NCBI RefSeq assembly: GCF_023062595.1
Contig: NZ_JALLAN010000001.1
Span: 434,001 to 498,000, forward strand
DNA length: 64,000 nucleotides
Source of the DNA: Arthrobacter rhizosphaerae
GTDB taxonomy: Bacteria; Actinomycetota; Actinomycetes; Actinomycetales; Micrococcaceae
Reading direction: 5' to 3'
In this document: piece by piece, positions 26,028 to 36,972 of the stretch
How the letters are laid out: every line of letters begins with the position of its first letter
How positions within the stretch are numbered: position 1 is the stretch's first letter
Notes under the pieces: model-generated
Told to the model about the DNA's origin: nothing
The model's database searches: none
What the model saw: the letters and a program-made list of their open reading frames with translations, nothing else
Translations under genes and position numbers: made by a program

Positions 26028-26963
26028 TTACTTCTTTGACTTGATCTCAACAACGAAGACCAGCGGACCGGCGGGCTTCTTCTGTGCCTCGGCGTTAGGA
26101 CCATAGGCGAGGTCGGTCGGGATCGTCAGCAGGACTTTGGATCCAACTTTCTGCCCGGTCAGGCCAAGGGTCCAGCCCTTGATGACCTGGCTGAGGGAGA
26201 ATGTCGCTGGTTCGCCGCGGTCGAAGCTTGAATCGAACTTTGAGCTGTCTTCCCACCGCCAACCCGAGTAGTTGGCCTCGATGGTGTCAGCTGCTGCGAT
26301 GGCTTCGCCGGTCCCTTCAGAAAGTACCTTCGCTGACAGGCCTGCAGGAGCATCCGTTTTCGGAATTTCCACCGAAGGAACACCCTTGTCATCGAATGTG
26401 ACCTTGGGAAGCTTGCCGTCCTTGTCCAACTGCTCGGTTTCTTCCTTGCTCAAGGCTTTTGGAGCTTCCTTAGTGGAGAGCACCTTGATGATGATCAGGT
26501 TGCTCGGCTGTGCTTGTCCGCCTTGGGCCGCGGCCTGTCCGGGGAGGGCGAGTGCAATGAATGAGCCGATCTTACTTCCGACCAACGCGTTGTAGATCTC
26601 AGGACTACCGGTTTTTGCTTCTTCGCTTAGCTCCAGTGGCTGCGGCTCAGTTGAGAAGGTGTCTTCAAGCGTGGCTCCGTCTTTGCCGTTGAGGGCCAGG
26701 TAGGAGATCTGGGCGATCTGATTCGCCTTAACGCTGTCTCCGTCACCTTCTTTGACCACCTTGATAGTGGGTTTTGTGACGTCCAGCGGCTTGGTGAACT
26801 CAACACCAGGCGCCTTCTTGTCTCCATTTTCAGTCAGCTTCAGGGTGTCGAGCTTTGCTGTTTCACCCGCGGATTGGCTTGTTGGCTCGGGAGCGGCAGC
26901 TGATCCGCCGCACGCGGTCAGCAGCAGCAGCCCGGGAATGAGAATTGCTAGTATTCGGCGCAC
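26028..26963 (-). CDS. FKBP-type peptidyl-prolyl isomerase lipoprotein with two FKBP-like halves
   Basis: A 311-residue exported isomerase. The signal peptide has a lipobox LLTAC (Cys18), then a low-complexity linker. The first FKBP-like half (about 65-160: VKANQIAQISYLALN..., NALVGSKIGSFIALALPG) lacks many of the usual pocket residues and looks degenerate. The second half (about 205-311) is canonical, with FDSSFDRGEPATFSLSQVIKGWTLGLTGQKVGSKVLLTIP and AYG. It probably assists folding of exported proteins. The start is GTG at 26963, and no strong ribosome site is seen. It lies between pafA (110 bases upstream) and the cytoplasmic FKBP. Confidence 0.85.
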   Translation of the reverse strand: MRRILAILIPGLLLLTACGGSAAAPEPTSQSAGETAKLDTLKLTENGDKKAPGVEFTKPLDVTKPTIKVVKEGDGDSVKANQIAQISYLALNGKDGATLEDTFSTEPQPLELSEEAKTGSPEIYNALVGSKIGSFIALALPGQAAAQGGQAQPSNLIIIKVLSTKEAPKALSKEETEQLDKDGKLPKVTFDDKGVPSVEIPKTDAPAGLSAKVLSEGTGEAIAAADTIEANYSGWRWEDSSKFDSSFDRGEPATFSLSQVIKGWTLGLTGQKVGSKVLLTIPTDLAYGPNAEAQKKPAGPLVFVVEIKSKK

Positions 26964-27073
26964 GTAAGAACTTTCGTCGGGGCAGGATGGACGTCATGCC
27001 GGCATCACGCTCGCGGCAGAACAAGGGTGGCCGCATAAACGGCCCCATCCAGCTTAACCCCTGAAGCTGGGTA

Positions 27074-28438
27074 TCAGCCCATAGAGTCCAGGAGCGCGTC
27101 CACACGGTCGTCAATACTCCGGAACGGATCCTTGCACAGAATGGTCTGATGAGCCCTGTCATTCAGTTTCAGGTGGACCCAGTCAACGGTGTAATCCCGG
27201 CCCAGCTCCTGCGCCCTTCGAACGAAGTCCCCGCGGAGTTTGGCCCGCGTGGTCTGGGGAGGGGCGTCCACAGCGTCCTTGATATCAATGTCCCCCACCA
27301 GGCGCCGGGTGGCTCCCCTGGACTGGAGGAGATAGAAAAGCCCGCGTGACCGGGAAATGTCATGGTACGTAAGGTCCAGTTGGGCAATCCGGGGAGCATC
27401 CAGTCCCAGACCATGGCGCTCACGGTAATTGTCCATCAGCTTCTTCTTGATGGCCCAGTCAATTTCAGTGTCGATGGTCCGGGTGTCTCCGCTCTCAATC
27501 GCGTCGAGGGTGCGTCGCCACAGGTCCAGTATCAGCGGGACATGCGGATTATGGGCGCCGTTCTCCGCCACGAAGGCCGTGACTTTGCTCAGGTATTCGT
27601 GCTGGATCTCCAGGGCCGTGAGCTGCCTGCCGTTCGCGAGCCGGACCAGTGCCCTGCCCGTGAGGTCGTGTGAGATCTCCCGGATGCTTCGGATGGGGTT
27701 TTCCATTCGCATGTCCCGCATGATGACCCCGGCTTCAATCATCCGCAGAAGCAGGTCGACTGTACCTATTTTGAGCAAGGCAGTGGTTTCCGACATGTTG
27801 GAATCACCAACAATGACGTGGAGGCGCCGATAGAACTCGGCATCCGCGTGAGGCTCGTCGCGGGTGTTGATGATGGGCCGGGACCTGGTGGTGGCGGAGG
27901 AGACACCTTCCCAGATGTGGTCGGCCCGTTGGGAGAAAGCGAACGTTGCCCCGTGCGGAGTCTTCAGGATTTTCCCGGCACCGGCAATGAGTTGGCGGGT
28001 AACCAGAAAAGGGATGAGGATTTCCGCGAGCCTGGAGAACTCGCCACGGCGCGGAATCAGGTAGTTCTCATGGCTGCCGTATGAATTTCCGGCTGAGTCG
28101 GTGTTGTTCTTGAAGAGGTATACGGTGCCGTTGAATCCCTCTGCGGCCAAACGGGCCTGTGCTTCATCCACCAGATCGTCGAGGATCAGCTCGCCGGCGC
28201 GGTCGTGGGCTATCAACTGCGCCAGGTCGTCACATTCAGCCGTTGCGTATTCAGGGTGTGAGCCCACGTCCAGATACAACCGGGAACCGTTGGTGAGGAA
28301 CACGTTGGAGGACCTGCCCCAACTCACCACTTTGCGGAAGAGGTAGCGTGCCACTTCCTCAGGAGCCAGGGGCCGGGAATCAGGACTGGAGTAGGAAATT
28401 CCAAACTCGGTTTCGATGCCAAAAATGCGTTTGTCCAT
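27074..28438 (-). CDS. pafA: Pup-protein ligase PafA
   Basis: A 454-residue glutamine-synthetase-fold ligase that joins the C-terminal Glu of Pup to substrate lysines. The N-terminus has [11 protein letters not shown] with metal-binding Glu residues; later motifs include [39 protein letters not shown] and [20 protein letters not shown], shared with Dop. Full length. The ATG at 28438 lies one base after the prcA stop, and GGGGA precedes it. The longer frame to 28483 would overlap prcA. Last gene of the proteasome operon proper. Confidence 0.96.
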   Translation of the reverse strand: MDKRIFGIETEFGISYSSPDSRPLAPEEVARYLFRKVVSWGRSSNVFLTNGSRLYLDVGSHPEYATAECDDLAQLIAHDRAGELILDDLVDEAQARLAAEGFNGTVYLFKNNTDSAGNSYGSHENYLIPRRGEFSRLAEILIPFLVTRQLIAGAGKILKTPHGATFAFSQRADHIWEGVSSATTRSRPIINTRDEPHADAEFYRRLHVIVGDSNMSETTALLKIGTVDLLLRMIEAGVIMRDMRMENPIRSIREISHDLTGRALVRLANGRQLTALEIQHEYLSKVTAFVAENGAHNPHVPLILDLWRRTLDAIESGDTRTIDTEIDWAIKKKLMDNYRERHGLGLDAPRIAQLDLTYHDISRSRGLFYLLQSRGATRRLVGDIDIKDAVDAPPQTTRAKLRGDFVRRAQELGRDYTVDWVHLKLNDRAHQTILCKDPFRSIDDRVDALLDSMG

Positions 28439-28439
28439 G

Positions 28440-29147
28440 TCAGTTCCCCTCCGCCAGGAGTTCCGCGATCTCTGCGTCTCCAAGGCGCCGGAACGCCCGG
28501 CGGGTGCCGAGTGCAGTTTCCGATTGCCGGTGCAGCACCGCTACTTCAACAGCCGAGGGAGGTAATGCCGAGGCGTCCTTGTCAGTGACAAGGCCACGCA
28601 TGGCCAACCGGACTGCGCCGGCAAGATCAAGTTCCCGCTGCCAGCCTGCTTCCACGGCTGCCGAGACCTGTTCAGCCTGACCGCCCATCACGATGAAACC
28701 CTTTTCGTCAGCGATGGAACCGTCAAAAGTCAGGCGATACAAATGGTCCTCATCCTGGCGGCTGGCCACCTCCACCACGGCTAGCTCAACCTCGAAGGGT
28801 TTCTGCTCAGCAGTGAAGACTGCTCCGAGGCTCTGCGCATAGACGCTGGCCAGGCCCCTGGCGGTGACATCCTCACGATCGTAGGAATACCCGCGTACGT
28901 CCGCGTACCTCACACCTGCCTGGCGGAGGCTTTCGAACTCGTTGTACTTTCCGACGGCGGCGAAGGCAATCTTGTCGTAAATCTCGCCGATCTTGTGAAG
29001 GGAAGGCGATGGGTTCTCGGCAACCAGGGCTATCCCGTCAGCGCCGCTGATGACCACCACGGACCGGCCGCGTGCGATGCCTTTCCGTGCGAAATCGGCA
29101 CGGTCCTTCATCAGCTGTTCGGGAGATACATAAAACTGCTGGGTCAT
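28440..29147 (-). CDS. prcA: 20S proteasome alpha subunit
   Basis: A 235-residue alpha subunit forming the outer ring and gate of the actinobacterial 20S core. It starts with the [20 protein letters not shown] gating segment, followed by [14 protein letters not shown] and the alpha-type [22 protein letters not shown]. It lacks an N-terminal catalytic Thr, as expected. It starts one base after prcB stops, with GGGAG about 7 bases upstream. Confidence 0.96.
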   Translation of the reverse strand: MTQQFYVSPEQLMKDRADFARKGIARGRSVVVISGADGIALVAENPSPSLHKIGEIYDKIAFAAVGKYNEFESLRQAGVRYADVRGYSYDREDVTARGLASVYAQSLGAVFTAEQKPFEVELAVVEVASRQDEDHLYRLTFDGSIADEKGFIVMGGQAEQVSAAVEAGWQRELDLAGAVRLAMRGLVTDKDASALPPSAVEVAVLHRQSETALGTRRAFRRLGDAEIAELLAEGN

Positions 29148-29148
29148 G

Positions 29149-29973
29149 TCAGGACTCCCTGTGAGCCGAAGCCCGTGACTCTATGATCCGTTGGGCGGCC
29201 TCGGCCAGGACGGCCTCCGGCACACGGCGGGCACCAGCACGGTTCACCGTGTACACCACCGGCCATAACTGCCGGACAGGATCCGGGCCGCCTGTGGCGG
29301 AGTCGTCGTCGGCCGCGTCATACAAGGATTCAACGGCCACCCTGATCGCTTCATCCTCTGAGATGTTCGGACTCCACAGTTTCTTGAGCGCTCCCCGGGC
29401 GAACATGGAGCCGGACCCTACCGTATGGTGTTCCTGCTCCTCATAACGGCCCCCGGTGACGTCGTAGGAAAAGAGCCGTCCCACTCCCGCCTGAGTGTCG
29501 AACCCGGCAAACAGCGGAATCACTGCGAGCCCCTGCAAAGCCATGGGCAGGTTTCCCCTGATCATGGCGCCCAGCCTGTTTGCCTTGCCGTCCAGGCTCA
29601 ACAAAGTACCTTCGATTTTTTCGTAGTGCTCGAGTTCGACCTGGAACAACCTGGTGATATCAATGGCAATTCCGGCGGTACCGGCAATACCAAGCACGGA
29701 GTATTGGTCGGCAGGGAAGACCTTTTCGATATGGCGGCTGGCAATGATGTTTCCCATGGTGGCCCGGCGGTCACCGGCCATCAGCACGCCGCCGGCATAT
29801 GTCAGGGCAACAATGGTGGTAGCATGCGGAACCTGTAGCGGCTGAGCTGACGCGCTTTGTGCCGCTGGAAGAGGATTGTTGAAGGGCAGCAGTCCGGGCC
29901 TGTCGCGTTGCAGGTGCTCGGTGAACGAAGACGTCGCGTTGGCCGCTACCTGATTGGCTGTAGTTTCCTGCAC
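29149..29973 (-). CDS. prcB: 20S proteasome beta subunit
   Basis: A 274-residue catalytic subunit. A propeptide of 51 residues ends at HA, and autocleavage would expose Thr52 ([21 protein letters not shown]), the active-site nucleophile, with Lys and Asp residues of the active site in the same segment. The GTG start at 29973 has AAGGAG 7 bases upstream. It lies between pup and prcA in the usual order. Confidence 0.96.
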   Translation of the reverse strand: MQETTANQVAANATSSFTEHLQRDRPGLLPFNNPLPAAQSASAQPLQVPHATTIVALTYAGGVLMAGDRRATMGNIIASRHIEKVFPADQYSVLGIAGTAGIAIDITRLFQVELEHYEKIEGTLLSLDGKANRLGAMIRGNLPMALQGLAVIPLFAGFDTQAGVGRLFSYDVTGGRYEEQEHHTVGSGSMFARGALKKLWSPNISEDEAIRVAVESLYDAADDDSATGGPDPVRQLWPVVYTVNRAGARRVPEAVLAEAAQRIIESRASAHRES

Positions 29974-30039
29974 TGCTGCACTCCTTCAACGTGGTGAATC
30001 AACGTTTTCCTCGCCCTTTGGGCAGTGGCGCGCGTCCGC

Positions 30040-30243
30040 TTACTGGCCACCCTTTTGGACGAAGGCCCGAACGAACTCCTCCGCATTGGATTCGAGGACT
30101 CCGTCGATTTCGTCCAGAAGGTCGTCAACGCCTTGTGTGGCGGCTGACGCCTGGGCCTCCGCAGGGGCTGGCGGGGGTGCGGGGATGTCCTCGTCAACCT
30201 CGGTGTCCCGCGACTGCGGTTGTTGCTGCTCCTGGCCTGCCAT
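30040..30243 (-). CDS. pup: Prokaryotic ubiquitin-like protein Pup
   Basis: A 67-residue modifier protein, mostly disordered, with the Mpa-binding helix GVDDLLDEIDGVLESNAEEFVRAF and the C-terminus QKGGQ. Because it ends in Gln, it must be deamidated to Glu by Dop before PafA can attach it to lysines. The N-terminal third is rich in Gln, Pro and Ala. A strong AAGGAGG stands 6 bases before the ATG. Confidence 0.97.
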   Translation of the reverse strand: MAGQEQQQPQSRDTEVDEDIPAPPPAPAEAQASAATQGVDDLLDEIDGVLESNAEEFVRAFVQKGGQ

Positions 30244-30327
30244 TGTTCCTCCTTCTGACTGTCCCCGATTCCTCGAGGGACATCCTGTAAGCCAATAGTG
30301 CCACGCCGGAGGCCCCTGCGGGTGGCT

Positions 30328-32001
30328 TTATCCCGGTGGCGGAGTGGTGCCCAGCCCGAGTAGCTCTGCGAGGAAGGGCGCGGCCTCGTGATGACGGGCA
30401 AACAGCCCGCCGGTGAGTGCTTCGGTGCCCCGTAGGGGTTCCCGGGTGGGTACGCGTTGCAGCCGTCCGTAGCCCGGAACGTCGAAGATGACCGAGTCCC
30501 AGCTGGCCCCGACAACGTCCTTGCTGAAGCTGCTGACACAGCGCCCGCGGAAGTACGCCCTGGTATCCGACGGCGGCTCAGCCACAGCGCGGGCAATGGC
30601 CTGGTCATCCACGATTCGCTGCATGCGGTCCCTGGACAGAAGCCGGTGGTACAGACCCTTCTCAGGACGGATGTCCGCCCACTGCAGGTCGATCAGTCCC
30701 AGGCGTGCGTTGTCCCAGCTGAGCCCGTCCCGCTGCCGGTAACCCTCCAGCAGTGACAGCTTGGCGAGCCACTCCACCGAGGAAGCTGCGGCGCTTCGGT
30801 CGTTGTCCAGCTGGCTAAGAGTTGCCGCCCAGCGCTCAAGGACTGCGTGGGTGTGACCGTCGCCGTCCACAGCATCAGCCACTCCGGTTTCCTGCGACAG
30901 CTTCGCGGCGGCCTCGTGGTACATCCATTGAAGGTCCAAGGCGGTCACCCGCCGGCCATCGAGAAGCCGGATGGTAGCGGACAGGGACGTGTCATGACTG
31001 ACAGTTTGGAGGGCGGCAACAGGTTCGTGGACTTCGACTTTCGGGGCGAGTCCGGCTTCAATGAGGCTCAGCACCATGGCCGTGGTCCCGAATTTCAAAT
31101 AGTTCGAAGCCTGGCTCAGGTTGGCGTCACCGATGATGACATGTAGTCGCCGGTACTTGTCGGCGGTGGCGTGGGGTTCGTCGCGGGTGTTGATGATGGG
31201 GCGCCGAATGGTGGTTTCCAACCCGACTTCGGCCTCAAAGAAATCAGCACGCTGGCTGATTTGGTACCCGGGCCTGGAGCTGGCCTGTCCCAGGCCCACT
31301 CGCCCTGCCCCGCAGATAATCTGCCGGGAAACAAAGAACGGCGTCAACCCCCTGACAATGTCCCCGAAGGGGACAGAGCGCGGCATGAGGTAGTTTTCAT
31401 GCGACCCATAGGAGACGGATTTGTTGTCAGTGTTGTTCTTGTACAGGTTGATGGGGGGCAGTGTAGGGTCAGCGGCCAGACGCCGGACAGCCGCCAGCAC
31501 CACAAGGTCGCCGGCAGCATCCCATGCCACGGCATCACGCGGGTTGGTCACTTCAGGGCTGGAATATTCAGGGTGGGCATGATCCACATACAGTCGTGCC
31601 CCGTTCCCGAGGACCATGTTCATGAGCAGCGATCCGGATTCATCTTCGCCGTCGTGGTCCAGCTCGTCCCGACCGTAGGCCATGGCGATGGCCTCCGCAT
31701 CGAGGACCGGTGGCTGGTCCGTCAGCTGACTCGGATCCGCCGAGGTCCGCTCCACGGTCCAGCCCCTGGCATCGTGAAGGGGCTCCTCATCCGTGTAATC
31801 CCAGCGAGTCTCCGCTCCCCCGGCCGCCCGCTGCCTGGTGACCTGGGCATAGGCCTGGATCACCCGGGCGGACATCATGGTGGCATTCGCTCCCGGCGCA
31901 GATGGAGCGTGGATACCGTACTCCGTTTCCGAACCCATCACCCTCATGGCGCCGCCCGCCGGGAGGGCAGAACCTGGAGCGCGTTCGGGGCGGGCTGTCA
32001 C
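30328..32001 (-). CDS. dop: Pup deamidase/depupylase Dop
   Basis: A 557-residue PafA paralogue that deamidates the C-terminal Gln of Pup and removes Pup from substrates. The N-terminal [11 protein letters not shown] carries metal ligands; the Dop-type [19 protein letters not shown] and [20 protein letters not shown] motifs follow. The GTG at 32001 overlaps the mpa stop (GTGA), which supports coupling. A later ATG at 31947, just before the ETEYG motif, is the shorter alternative usual in other species. Pup follows 84 bases downstream. Confidence 0.94.
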   Translation of the reverse strand: MTARPERAPGSALPAGGAMRVMGSETEYGIHAPSAPGANATMMSARVIQAYAQVTRQRAAGGAETRWDYTDEEPLHDARGWTVERTSADPSQLTDQPPVLDAEAIAMAYGRDELDHDGEDESGSLLMNMVLGNGARLYVDHAHPEYSSPEVTNPRDAVAWDAAGDLVVLAAVRRLAADPTLPPINLYKNNTDNKSVSYGSHENYLMPRSVPFGDIVRGLTPFFVSRQIICGAGRVGLGQASSRPGYQISQRADFFEAEVGLETTIRRPIINTRDEPHATADKYRRLHVIIGDANLSQASNYLKFGTTAMVLSLIEAGLAPKVEVHEPVAALQTVSHDTSLSATIRLLDGRRVTALDLQWMYHEAAAKLSQETGVADAVDGDGHTHAVLERWAATLSQLDNDRSAAASSVEWLAKLSLLEGYRQRDGLSWDNARLGLIDLQWADIRPEKGLYHRLLSRDRMQRIVDDQAIARAVAEPPSDTRAYFRGRCVSSFSKDVVGASWDSVIFDVPGYGRLQRVPTREPLRGTEALTGGLFARHHEAAPFLAELLGLGTTPPPG

Positions 32002-33782
32002 AGGTACTGTCCAGTATTGGGCATCGTTTCGATGGACTTGCCCGGCTCCTGGCCTGCCTTGCCCTGGACAATAGTACGGATGTAGGTAATGCGCTCACCC
32101 TTCTTGCCGGAGATCCTGGCCCAATCGTCAGGATTGGTGGTGTTCGGCATGTCCTCGTGCTCGCGGAACTCATCAATGACGGCCCGGAGCAGGTGGTCTA
32201 TGCGGATGCCCCTCTGGGCCGTAGTGAGGAAATCCTTGATGGCGTACTTCTTGGCACGGTCCACAACGTTCTGCACCACCGCTCCTGAGTTGAAGTCCTT
32301 GAAGTAGAGCATTTCAGTATCGCCATTTGCATAGGTCACTTCGAGGAACTCATTGGATTTGTCTGTGGAGTACATCGCTTCGACGGTGCGCTGGATCATG
32401 GCGTCTACCGTGGCCTGGACATCGCCATTGTGCTCGCCAAGATCTGAGGCATGGAAGGGCAGGTCCGTGGTGATGTACTTGTAGAAGATGTCTGCTGCCG
32501 CCTCGGCATCCGGCCGATGGATCTTTACCTTCACGTCCAGGCGTCCTGGGCGCAGGATGGCCGGATCGATCATGTCCTCACGGTTTGAGGCGCCGATGAC
32601 GATGACATTGTCCAGCCGCTCCACGCCGTCGATCTCGCTCAGCAACTGGGGAACGATGGTGGTCTCGACGTCGGAGGAGATTCCGGTTCCGCGGGTGCGG
32701 AACAAGGAGTCCATCTCGTCGAAAAACACCACGACCGGGCTGCCGTCCGACGCCTTTTCGCGGGCCCGGGAGAAAATGAGCCGGATATGGCGCTCGGTCT
32801 CACCGACGTACTTGTCCAGGAGTTCCGGACCCTTGATGTTCAGGAAGTAGCTCTTGAGATCCACATTTCCGGTGCGCTCGGCAGCCCTTGCTGCCAGGGA
32901 ATTTGCCACAGCCTTGGCGATGAGGGTCTTGCCGCAACCGGGAGGGCCGTACAGGAGGATCCCTTTGGGGGCCTTAAGACCGTGTTCACGGTAAAGGTCC
33001 GGATGCAGGAACGGGAGTTCGACGGCGTCGCGGATCTGCTCAATCTGCGGACCCAGCCCGCCAATATCCTCGTAGGTGATGTCAGGGACTTCCTCCAGCA
33101 CCAGGTTTTCGACCTCGGCACGGGGGACCTTTTCCAGCGCGTAACCGGTGCGGGAGTCTATGGACAGGGCGTCCCCCACCCTCAGCTTTTGCGCCATCAG
33201 GGGACCCGAGAGGCGGATGACCCGTTCCTCATCCGCCCGGCCAACAACCAGGGCGCGATCGTGGCCCAGCATTTCCTTGAGCGTTACGAGGTCGCCGGCA
33301 CGCTCGAAGCCGAGCCCCGCCACTACCAGGAGTGCCTCGTTGAGCAGCACCTCCTGGCCGACGGACAGTTGATTGATGTTGACCAAGGGGCTGATCCCCA
33401 CGCGCATTTTGCGGCCCGCGTTGAAGATGTCCACCGATTCCTCGGTAGTGGCCTGCGTGGAACTGCCCGGCGCAGCCTGCCGCTTTGGATTGAGCTGGAG
33501 AATCGTGCCGAAGCTGTAAGGAGGTTGCCCCTCCTGATCCAAGGCGTTCTTCAGGCGCAGAATCTCGGCCTTAGCGGTTTCCAACATGCCCACGAGCTTC
33601 GTGTTGTTCTGCGTTGCTGCGGCGAGTTGGCGGTCGATGTGGCGGAGTTTGTCCCTCAGAATGTTAATTTGCCGGTCGGCGACCGAAAGTTCGCTGGCGC
33701 CGTAACGTGCACCGTCCTCGGCTCCTGGCCCTGCCGTGTCCCCTGCGGGCGTCCGTCCTGATTCGTTGTTTGGCATCTCCAT
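31998..33782 (-). CDS. arc: Proteasome-associated AAA ATPase (Mpa/ARC)
   Basis: A hexameric unfoldase of about 594 residues that captures pupylated proteins and feeds the 20S core. An N-terminal coiled coil ([20 protein letters not shown], about residues 35-90), tandem OB folds, then the AAA domain with Walker [10 protein letters not shown], Walker [10 protein letters not shown] and an arginine-finger region near [11 protein letters not shown]. It ends in GQYL, the proteasome-docking tail. Three in-frame ATGs lie at 33788, 33782 and 33776; the one at 33782 has AAGGGG 9 bases upstream and is preferred. The family gene is called mpa in mycobacteria and arc elsewhere. Confidence 0.96.
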   Translation of the reverse strand: MEMPNNESGRTPAGDTAGPGAEDGARYGASELSVADRQINILRDKLRHIDRQLAAATQNNTKLVGMLETAKAEILRLKNALDQEGQPPYSFGTILQLNPKRQAAPGSSTQATTEESVDIFNAGRKMRVGISPLVNINQLSVGQEVLLNEALLVVAGLGFERAGDLVTLKEMLGHDRALVVGRADEERVIRLSGPLMAQKLRVGDALSIDSRTGYALEKVPRAEVENLVLEEVPDITYEDIGGLGPQIEQIRDAVELPFLHPDLYREHGLKAPKGILLYGPPGCGKTLIAKAVANSLAARAAERTGNVDLKSYFLNIKGPELLDKYVGETERHIRLIFSRAREKASDGSPVVVFFDEMDSLFRTRGTGISSDVETTIVPQLLSEIDGVERLDNVIVIGASNREDMIDPAILRPGRLDVKVKIHRPDAEAAADIFYKYITTDLPFHASDLGEHNGDVQATVDAMIQRTVEAMYSTDKSNEFLEVTYANGDTEMLYFKDFNSGAVVQNVVDRAKKYAIKDFLTTAQRGIRIDHLLRAVIDEFREHEDMPNTTNPDDWARISGKKGERITYIRTIVQGKAGQEPGKSIETMPNTGQYL

Positions 33783-33863
33783 GATCATCAGCCCCTTCTT
33801 GCGCTCTTATTAAGACCATAGTCCCAACAACGCAAGGTCTGCTGAAGCTTTCCGAAATACGGA

Positions 33864-34928
33864 CTAGTTCGTGATCTTTGGATCGTCCTTCACATTGGTC
33901 CCCGCGATGGCGTCCCGGGCAGCCCGTCGGAGCTTCTTGTCAGACACCAGGCGTTCTCCTACCGCGCCCGGAGTCCAGGCGTTGACGTCCTCGTCGTTGA
34001 ACTCGGTCTTCGAGGGACGACGCTTCACGGAGATGCCTGTGACGCCGTCGGCCAGCCTGCGAGTGACCAGCAGGAAGCCTGTATGTGCCACCATCCGGTG
34101 GTCGGGGCGCACTGCCAGGCCTTCGAGATGCCATCCCCGCACCATCGACTCCCAGGCGTCGGGCTCGGTAAAACGTCCGTCTGCCCGGATGGCCTCGGCC
34201 GTCCGGGACAGCTGGGTTACCGTTGCAACGTAGTTGATCCAAACCCCACCGGGGGCAAGAACCGTTGCCACCGCGTCCAGGCACTCCCAAGGTGCCAGCA
34301 TGTCGAGCACGACCCGGTCAACGGAGCCCGGGGCTTCGCTGCGGACCACTTCTTCCTGGAAGTCGCCGAGGGAGATCTTCCATGCAGGATGCGGACCACC
34401 AAAGATCGTCTCTACGTTCCCGCGGGCAATATCGGCAAATTCCTCGCGTCGCTCAAATGAGTGCAAGTAACCGTTGTCCCCGACTGCGCGCAGCAGGGAA
34501 ATGGAGAGGGCTCCGGAGCCCACGCCCGCCTCAACCACACGGGCACCGGGGAAGATGTCAGCCATGGTGACGATCTGCCCTGCGTCTTTGGGGTAGACAA
34601 CCGCGGCTCCGCGAGGCATGGACAGCACAAAGTCCGAGAGCAAGGGGCGAAGCGTCTGATATTGCTGGCCAACGTTGTTGGTTACCACGGAACCGTCAAC
34701 CTTGCCGATGATCTCATCGTGGTTCAGGAACCCACGGTGGGTGTGGAATGCCCCACCCACCTCAAGGGTGATGGTGTTCATCCGGCCACGTTCGTCGGTC
34801 AGCTGTACGCGCTCACCCTCGCGGAAGGGGCCCCGGCGCCTCGCGGCACCAACCGGCTCGGCACTTGCCATACCCAAGCCTGGATTTTCGGCTGTGGTGG
34901 TACCGGTGGCGGCGTGATCGCTGCTCAT
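33864..34928 (-). CDS. trmI: tRNA (adenine-58-N1)-methyltransferase TrmI
   Basis: A 354-residue enzyme that makes m1A58 in the T loop of tRNAs. An N-terminal barrel (EGERVQLTDERGRMNTITLE) precedes the Rossmann domain with VVEAGVGSGALSISLL and a DMLAPWECLD catalytic strand. A tail of about 70 residues after the fold is basic. It is commonly the gene just upstream of mpa in actinobacteria, as here. GAGGAA stands 6 bases before the ATG. Confidence 0.92.
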   Translation of the reverse strand: MSSDHAATGTTTAENPGLGMASAEPVGAARRRGPFREGERVQLTDERGRMNTITLEVGGAFHTHRGFLNHDEIIGKVDGSVVTNNVGQQYQTLRPLLSDFVLSMPRGAAVVYPKDAGQIVTMADIFPGARVVEAGVGSGALSISLLRAVGDNGYLHSFERREEFADIARGNVETIFGGPHPAWKISLGDFQEEVVRSEAPGSVDRVVLDMLAPWECLDAVATVLAPGGVWINYVATVTQLSRTAEAIRADGRFTEPDAWESMVRGWHLEGLAVRPDHRMVAHTGFLLVTRRLADGVTGISVKRRPSKTEFNDEDVNAWTPGAVGERLVSDKKLRRAARDAIAGTNVKDDPKITN

Positions 34929-34980
34929 GGACTGTTCCTCGCTCCTGTGATGCTGTCTGGCTGCTCATTGAGAGCCCCTG

Positions 34981-35002
34981 CACCAGGCGGCTCGGCCTGG
35001 TG
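34981..35002. terminator. Hairpin between the site-2 protease gene and trmI
   Basis: CACCAGGC (34981-34988) pairs perfectly with GCCTGGTG (34995-35002) across a 6-base loop. There is no T-run on either side, so it may be a weak terminator or an RNA stabiliser after the protease gene. Confidence 0.45.
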
Positions 35003-35057
35003 GTGATTATGCTCTCGCCCTATTTCATGGCCGGCAGGTAACTCTACCGGTTCCTGC

Positions 35058-36230
35058 TTATCTGCGCCCGTTGCGCTGCGCTTCCCTGCCTGTGATGGCG
35101 TCCAGGACGGCGTGCTTGTGTAGCAAGCCTGTCACTATGCCATTGTCATCGACGACGGCATACTCGCTGCCGTTTATTTTGGACAAGTATTTAAGCAGAT
35201 CCTGGCCCTTATCCGATTCAAGTACGTAGGCGCCAACGTCCAGTTGGTAGGAGACCGCACTGGCGGGGGTCGCTGCCTCTGCCCCGGCAGGGACTTCCGC
35301 TACGGACTTGGGATTTACCAATTGCTTGGGACGCCGGTCGCTTCCGAACAGGACCACCGCCGGGAAGCCAGCGGGTGAGAGACGCAGGACGTCCGCCACA
35401 GTAGCGGCCTCTGGCAGGCCGACGGCGGGTTCGGCCAACGCGGCCGCGTCCACCAGATGCAGGCGGCTGCGTAGCTTCCCTTGCTGAATGGCGTCCGAAG
35501 CGCTTACCCACAGGAATCCACTCACCAGGACTGTGATAACCATCTGGGTGATGTCCGGCAGTTGGCCGCTCAGCCAAGGACGGACCACGAACCAAAGGAC
35601 GAGGGCGACGACGATCAGCCTTCCCGCCCAACCAGCGGCGATGGTGCCTTTGGCCTGGTTTCCGGTGGCAGCCCAGACGGCGGATTCAACCAGTCTTCCT
35701 CCATCCAGCGGCAACCCGGGGAGGATGTTAAAGATTGCAATAACGAAGTTTGCCAACATGAAGATGAAGGTGAGGTTTGCAGCGACCCCTGTCAGAGATC
35801 CTGCGGAAATCACAGCCCAACCAGCGGCGGCCAGCACGAAGTTGGCCGCAGGGCCGGCCAGGGCGACTATCAGTGACCGGCCAGGAGTGGGTGTGAACTC
35901 CTCAAAACTCGTATGGCCTCCCCAGAGGTTCAGTACGATCTTGTCCGTTGACCATCCGTAGATCTTCGCGGTCAGCGCATGGGCAAGCTCGTGAACGAGG
36001 ACGCTGAATAGTAAGAGCAGGGCGTAAGCGAAGGCCACAAGGTAGACGGACATTCCGAGCCGCGGAAACTCCTGCGCAAGGATGGGCCCGTAGGCGAAAA
36101 CTGTAAAAGCGGCGATGACGAACCAGGAATAAGAAAGCACCACCCGGATGCCCGCGATGCGTCCCAGGGCAATACCCTCTCGGAGTCCGTTGCGTCGGAC
36201 GTTCCCGGCACCTGTTGTGGATTCAGTCAA
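35058..36230 (-). CDS. Site-2-type M50 metalloprotease with C-terminal CBS pair
   Basis: A 390-residue membrane protease. Several membrane segments (from about residue 25) carry the zinc motif VHELAHA near residue 80 and the second motif LPGLPLDGGRLVE, where Asp is the third ligand. From about residue 255 a CBS-domain pair follows (LPEAATVADVLRLS and LDVGAYVLESDKGQDLL...YAVVDDNGIVTGLL), the layout of Rip3-type proteases that may sense nucleotides. The TTG at 36230 is preferred: GGGAG stands 8 bases upstream and it overlaps the end of the HAD gene by 8 bases. A frame to 36335 would overlap further. Confidence 0.85.
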   Translation of the reverse strand: MTESTTGAGNVRRNGLREGIALGRIAGIRVVLSYSWFVIAAFTVFAYGPILAQEFPRLGMSVYLVAFAYALLLLFSVLVHELAHALTAKIYGWSTDKIVLNLWGGHTSFEEFTPTPGRSLIVALAGPAANFVLAAAGWAVISAGSLTGVAANLTFIFMLANFVIAIFNILPGLPLDGGRLVESAVWAATGNQAKGTIAAGWAGRLIVVALVLWFVVRPWLSGQLPDITQMVITVLVSGFLWVSASDAIQQGKLRSRLHLVDAAALAEPAVGLPEAATVADVLRLSPAGFPAVVLFGSDRRPKQLVNPKSVAEVPAGAEAATPASAVSYQLDVGAYVLESDKGQDLLKYLSKINGSEYAVVDDNGIVTGLLHKHAVLDAITGREAQRNGRR

Positions 36231-36972
36231 CGCTGTTGCTCCCTGGTTCTGCGGCTTCCACCGGAAATGGGGCCGCCGGAAATTTCCGCCGGCGCTCCAC
36301 AAGTTGTTCCAGGTCCGCGACGCTGCGGCCTTCAAGAGTGTCCCAAATGGCGTGGCGGGAGTCTTCCGCCAAGGCCGTGATGTGCGGAATGGCCACGGTT
36401 ACGGCGCCCGATGCCACTGCTGCGGCCACTCCTGGTTGGGAGTCCTCAAGCGCAATGCAGTCATCTGCGGTCAGTTCAGGATCATTGTTTTGGAGGAACG
36501 CGATGGCTTTCAGATAGGCCTCGGGGTCTGGCTTCCCTCGGCTCACGGTGTCACCTGTGACGACGTATTCGAAATAAGGCCTGGGCAGGCTCGCCACTAT
36601 TTCCCTGGCCAGCGGTCCTTCAGACATGGTCACCAATGCGCAGCGGACATCAGCCTCGTACAACTGCTCCAGTAGTTCACGGGCCCCGGGACGCCATGGC
36701 ACAGTGTCCCGTACCCTGCCGATGACCTGGGCCGTCAGGGTGTCGATGATGTCCCGGCGGGGCATTTGCACCCCGGCTTCCTGGAGGACGCCGGCTGAGA
36801 ACACGAGGGATTGCCCAACAAGCTGGAGCGCCTGTTCATGGGACCACTGACCACCATGCGCTGACACCAACGCATACTCAGCCTCGATCCAGTAGGGCTC
36901 CGTGTCCACGATGGTGCCATCCATATCCCACAATGCGGCCTTTAGTACGGATGGGGAGGCTGAGGATCGCAT
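36223..36972 (-). CDS. HAD-superfamily sugar-phosphatase-like hydrolase
   Basis: A 249-residue HAD hydrolase with motif I DMDGTIVD (nucleophile Asp16, acid/base Asp18), a helical cap with PYWIEAEYALV, motif II VTMSEG, motif III Lys in RGKPDPEAY and motif IV EDSQPGVAAA. This is the beta-phosphoglucomutase-like group; the substrate is unknown. TAGACT (36985-36980, minus strand) is 7 bases before the ATG at 36972, which supports this start over the frame from 37089. The end overlaps the M50 protease start. Confidence 0.85.
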   Translation of the reverse strand: MRSSASPSVLKAALWDMDGTIVDTEPYWIEAEYALVSAHGGQWSHEQALQLVGQSLVFSAGVLQEAGVQMPRRDIIDTLTAQVIGRVRDTVPWRPGARELLEQLYEADVRCALVTMSEGPLAREIVASLPRPYFEYVVTGDTVSRGKPDPEAYLKAIAFLQNNDPELTADDCIALEDSQPGVAAAVASGAVTVAIPHITALAEDSRHAIWDTLEGRSVADLEQLVERRRKFPAAPFPVEAAEPGSNSVD

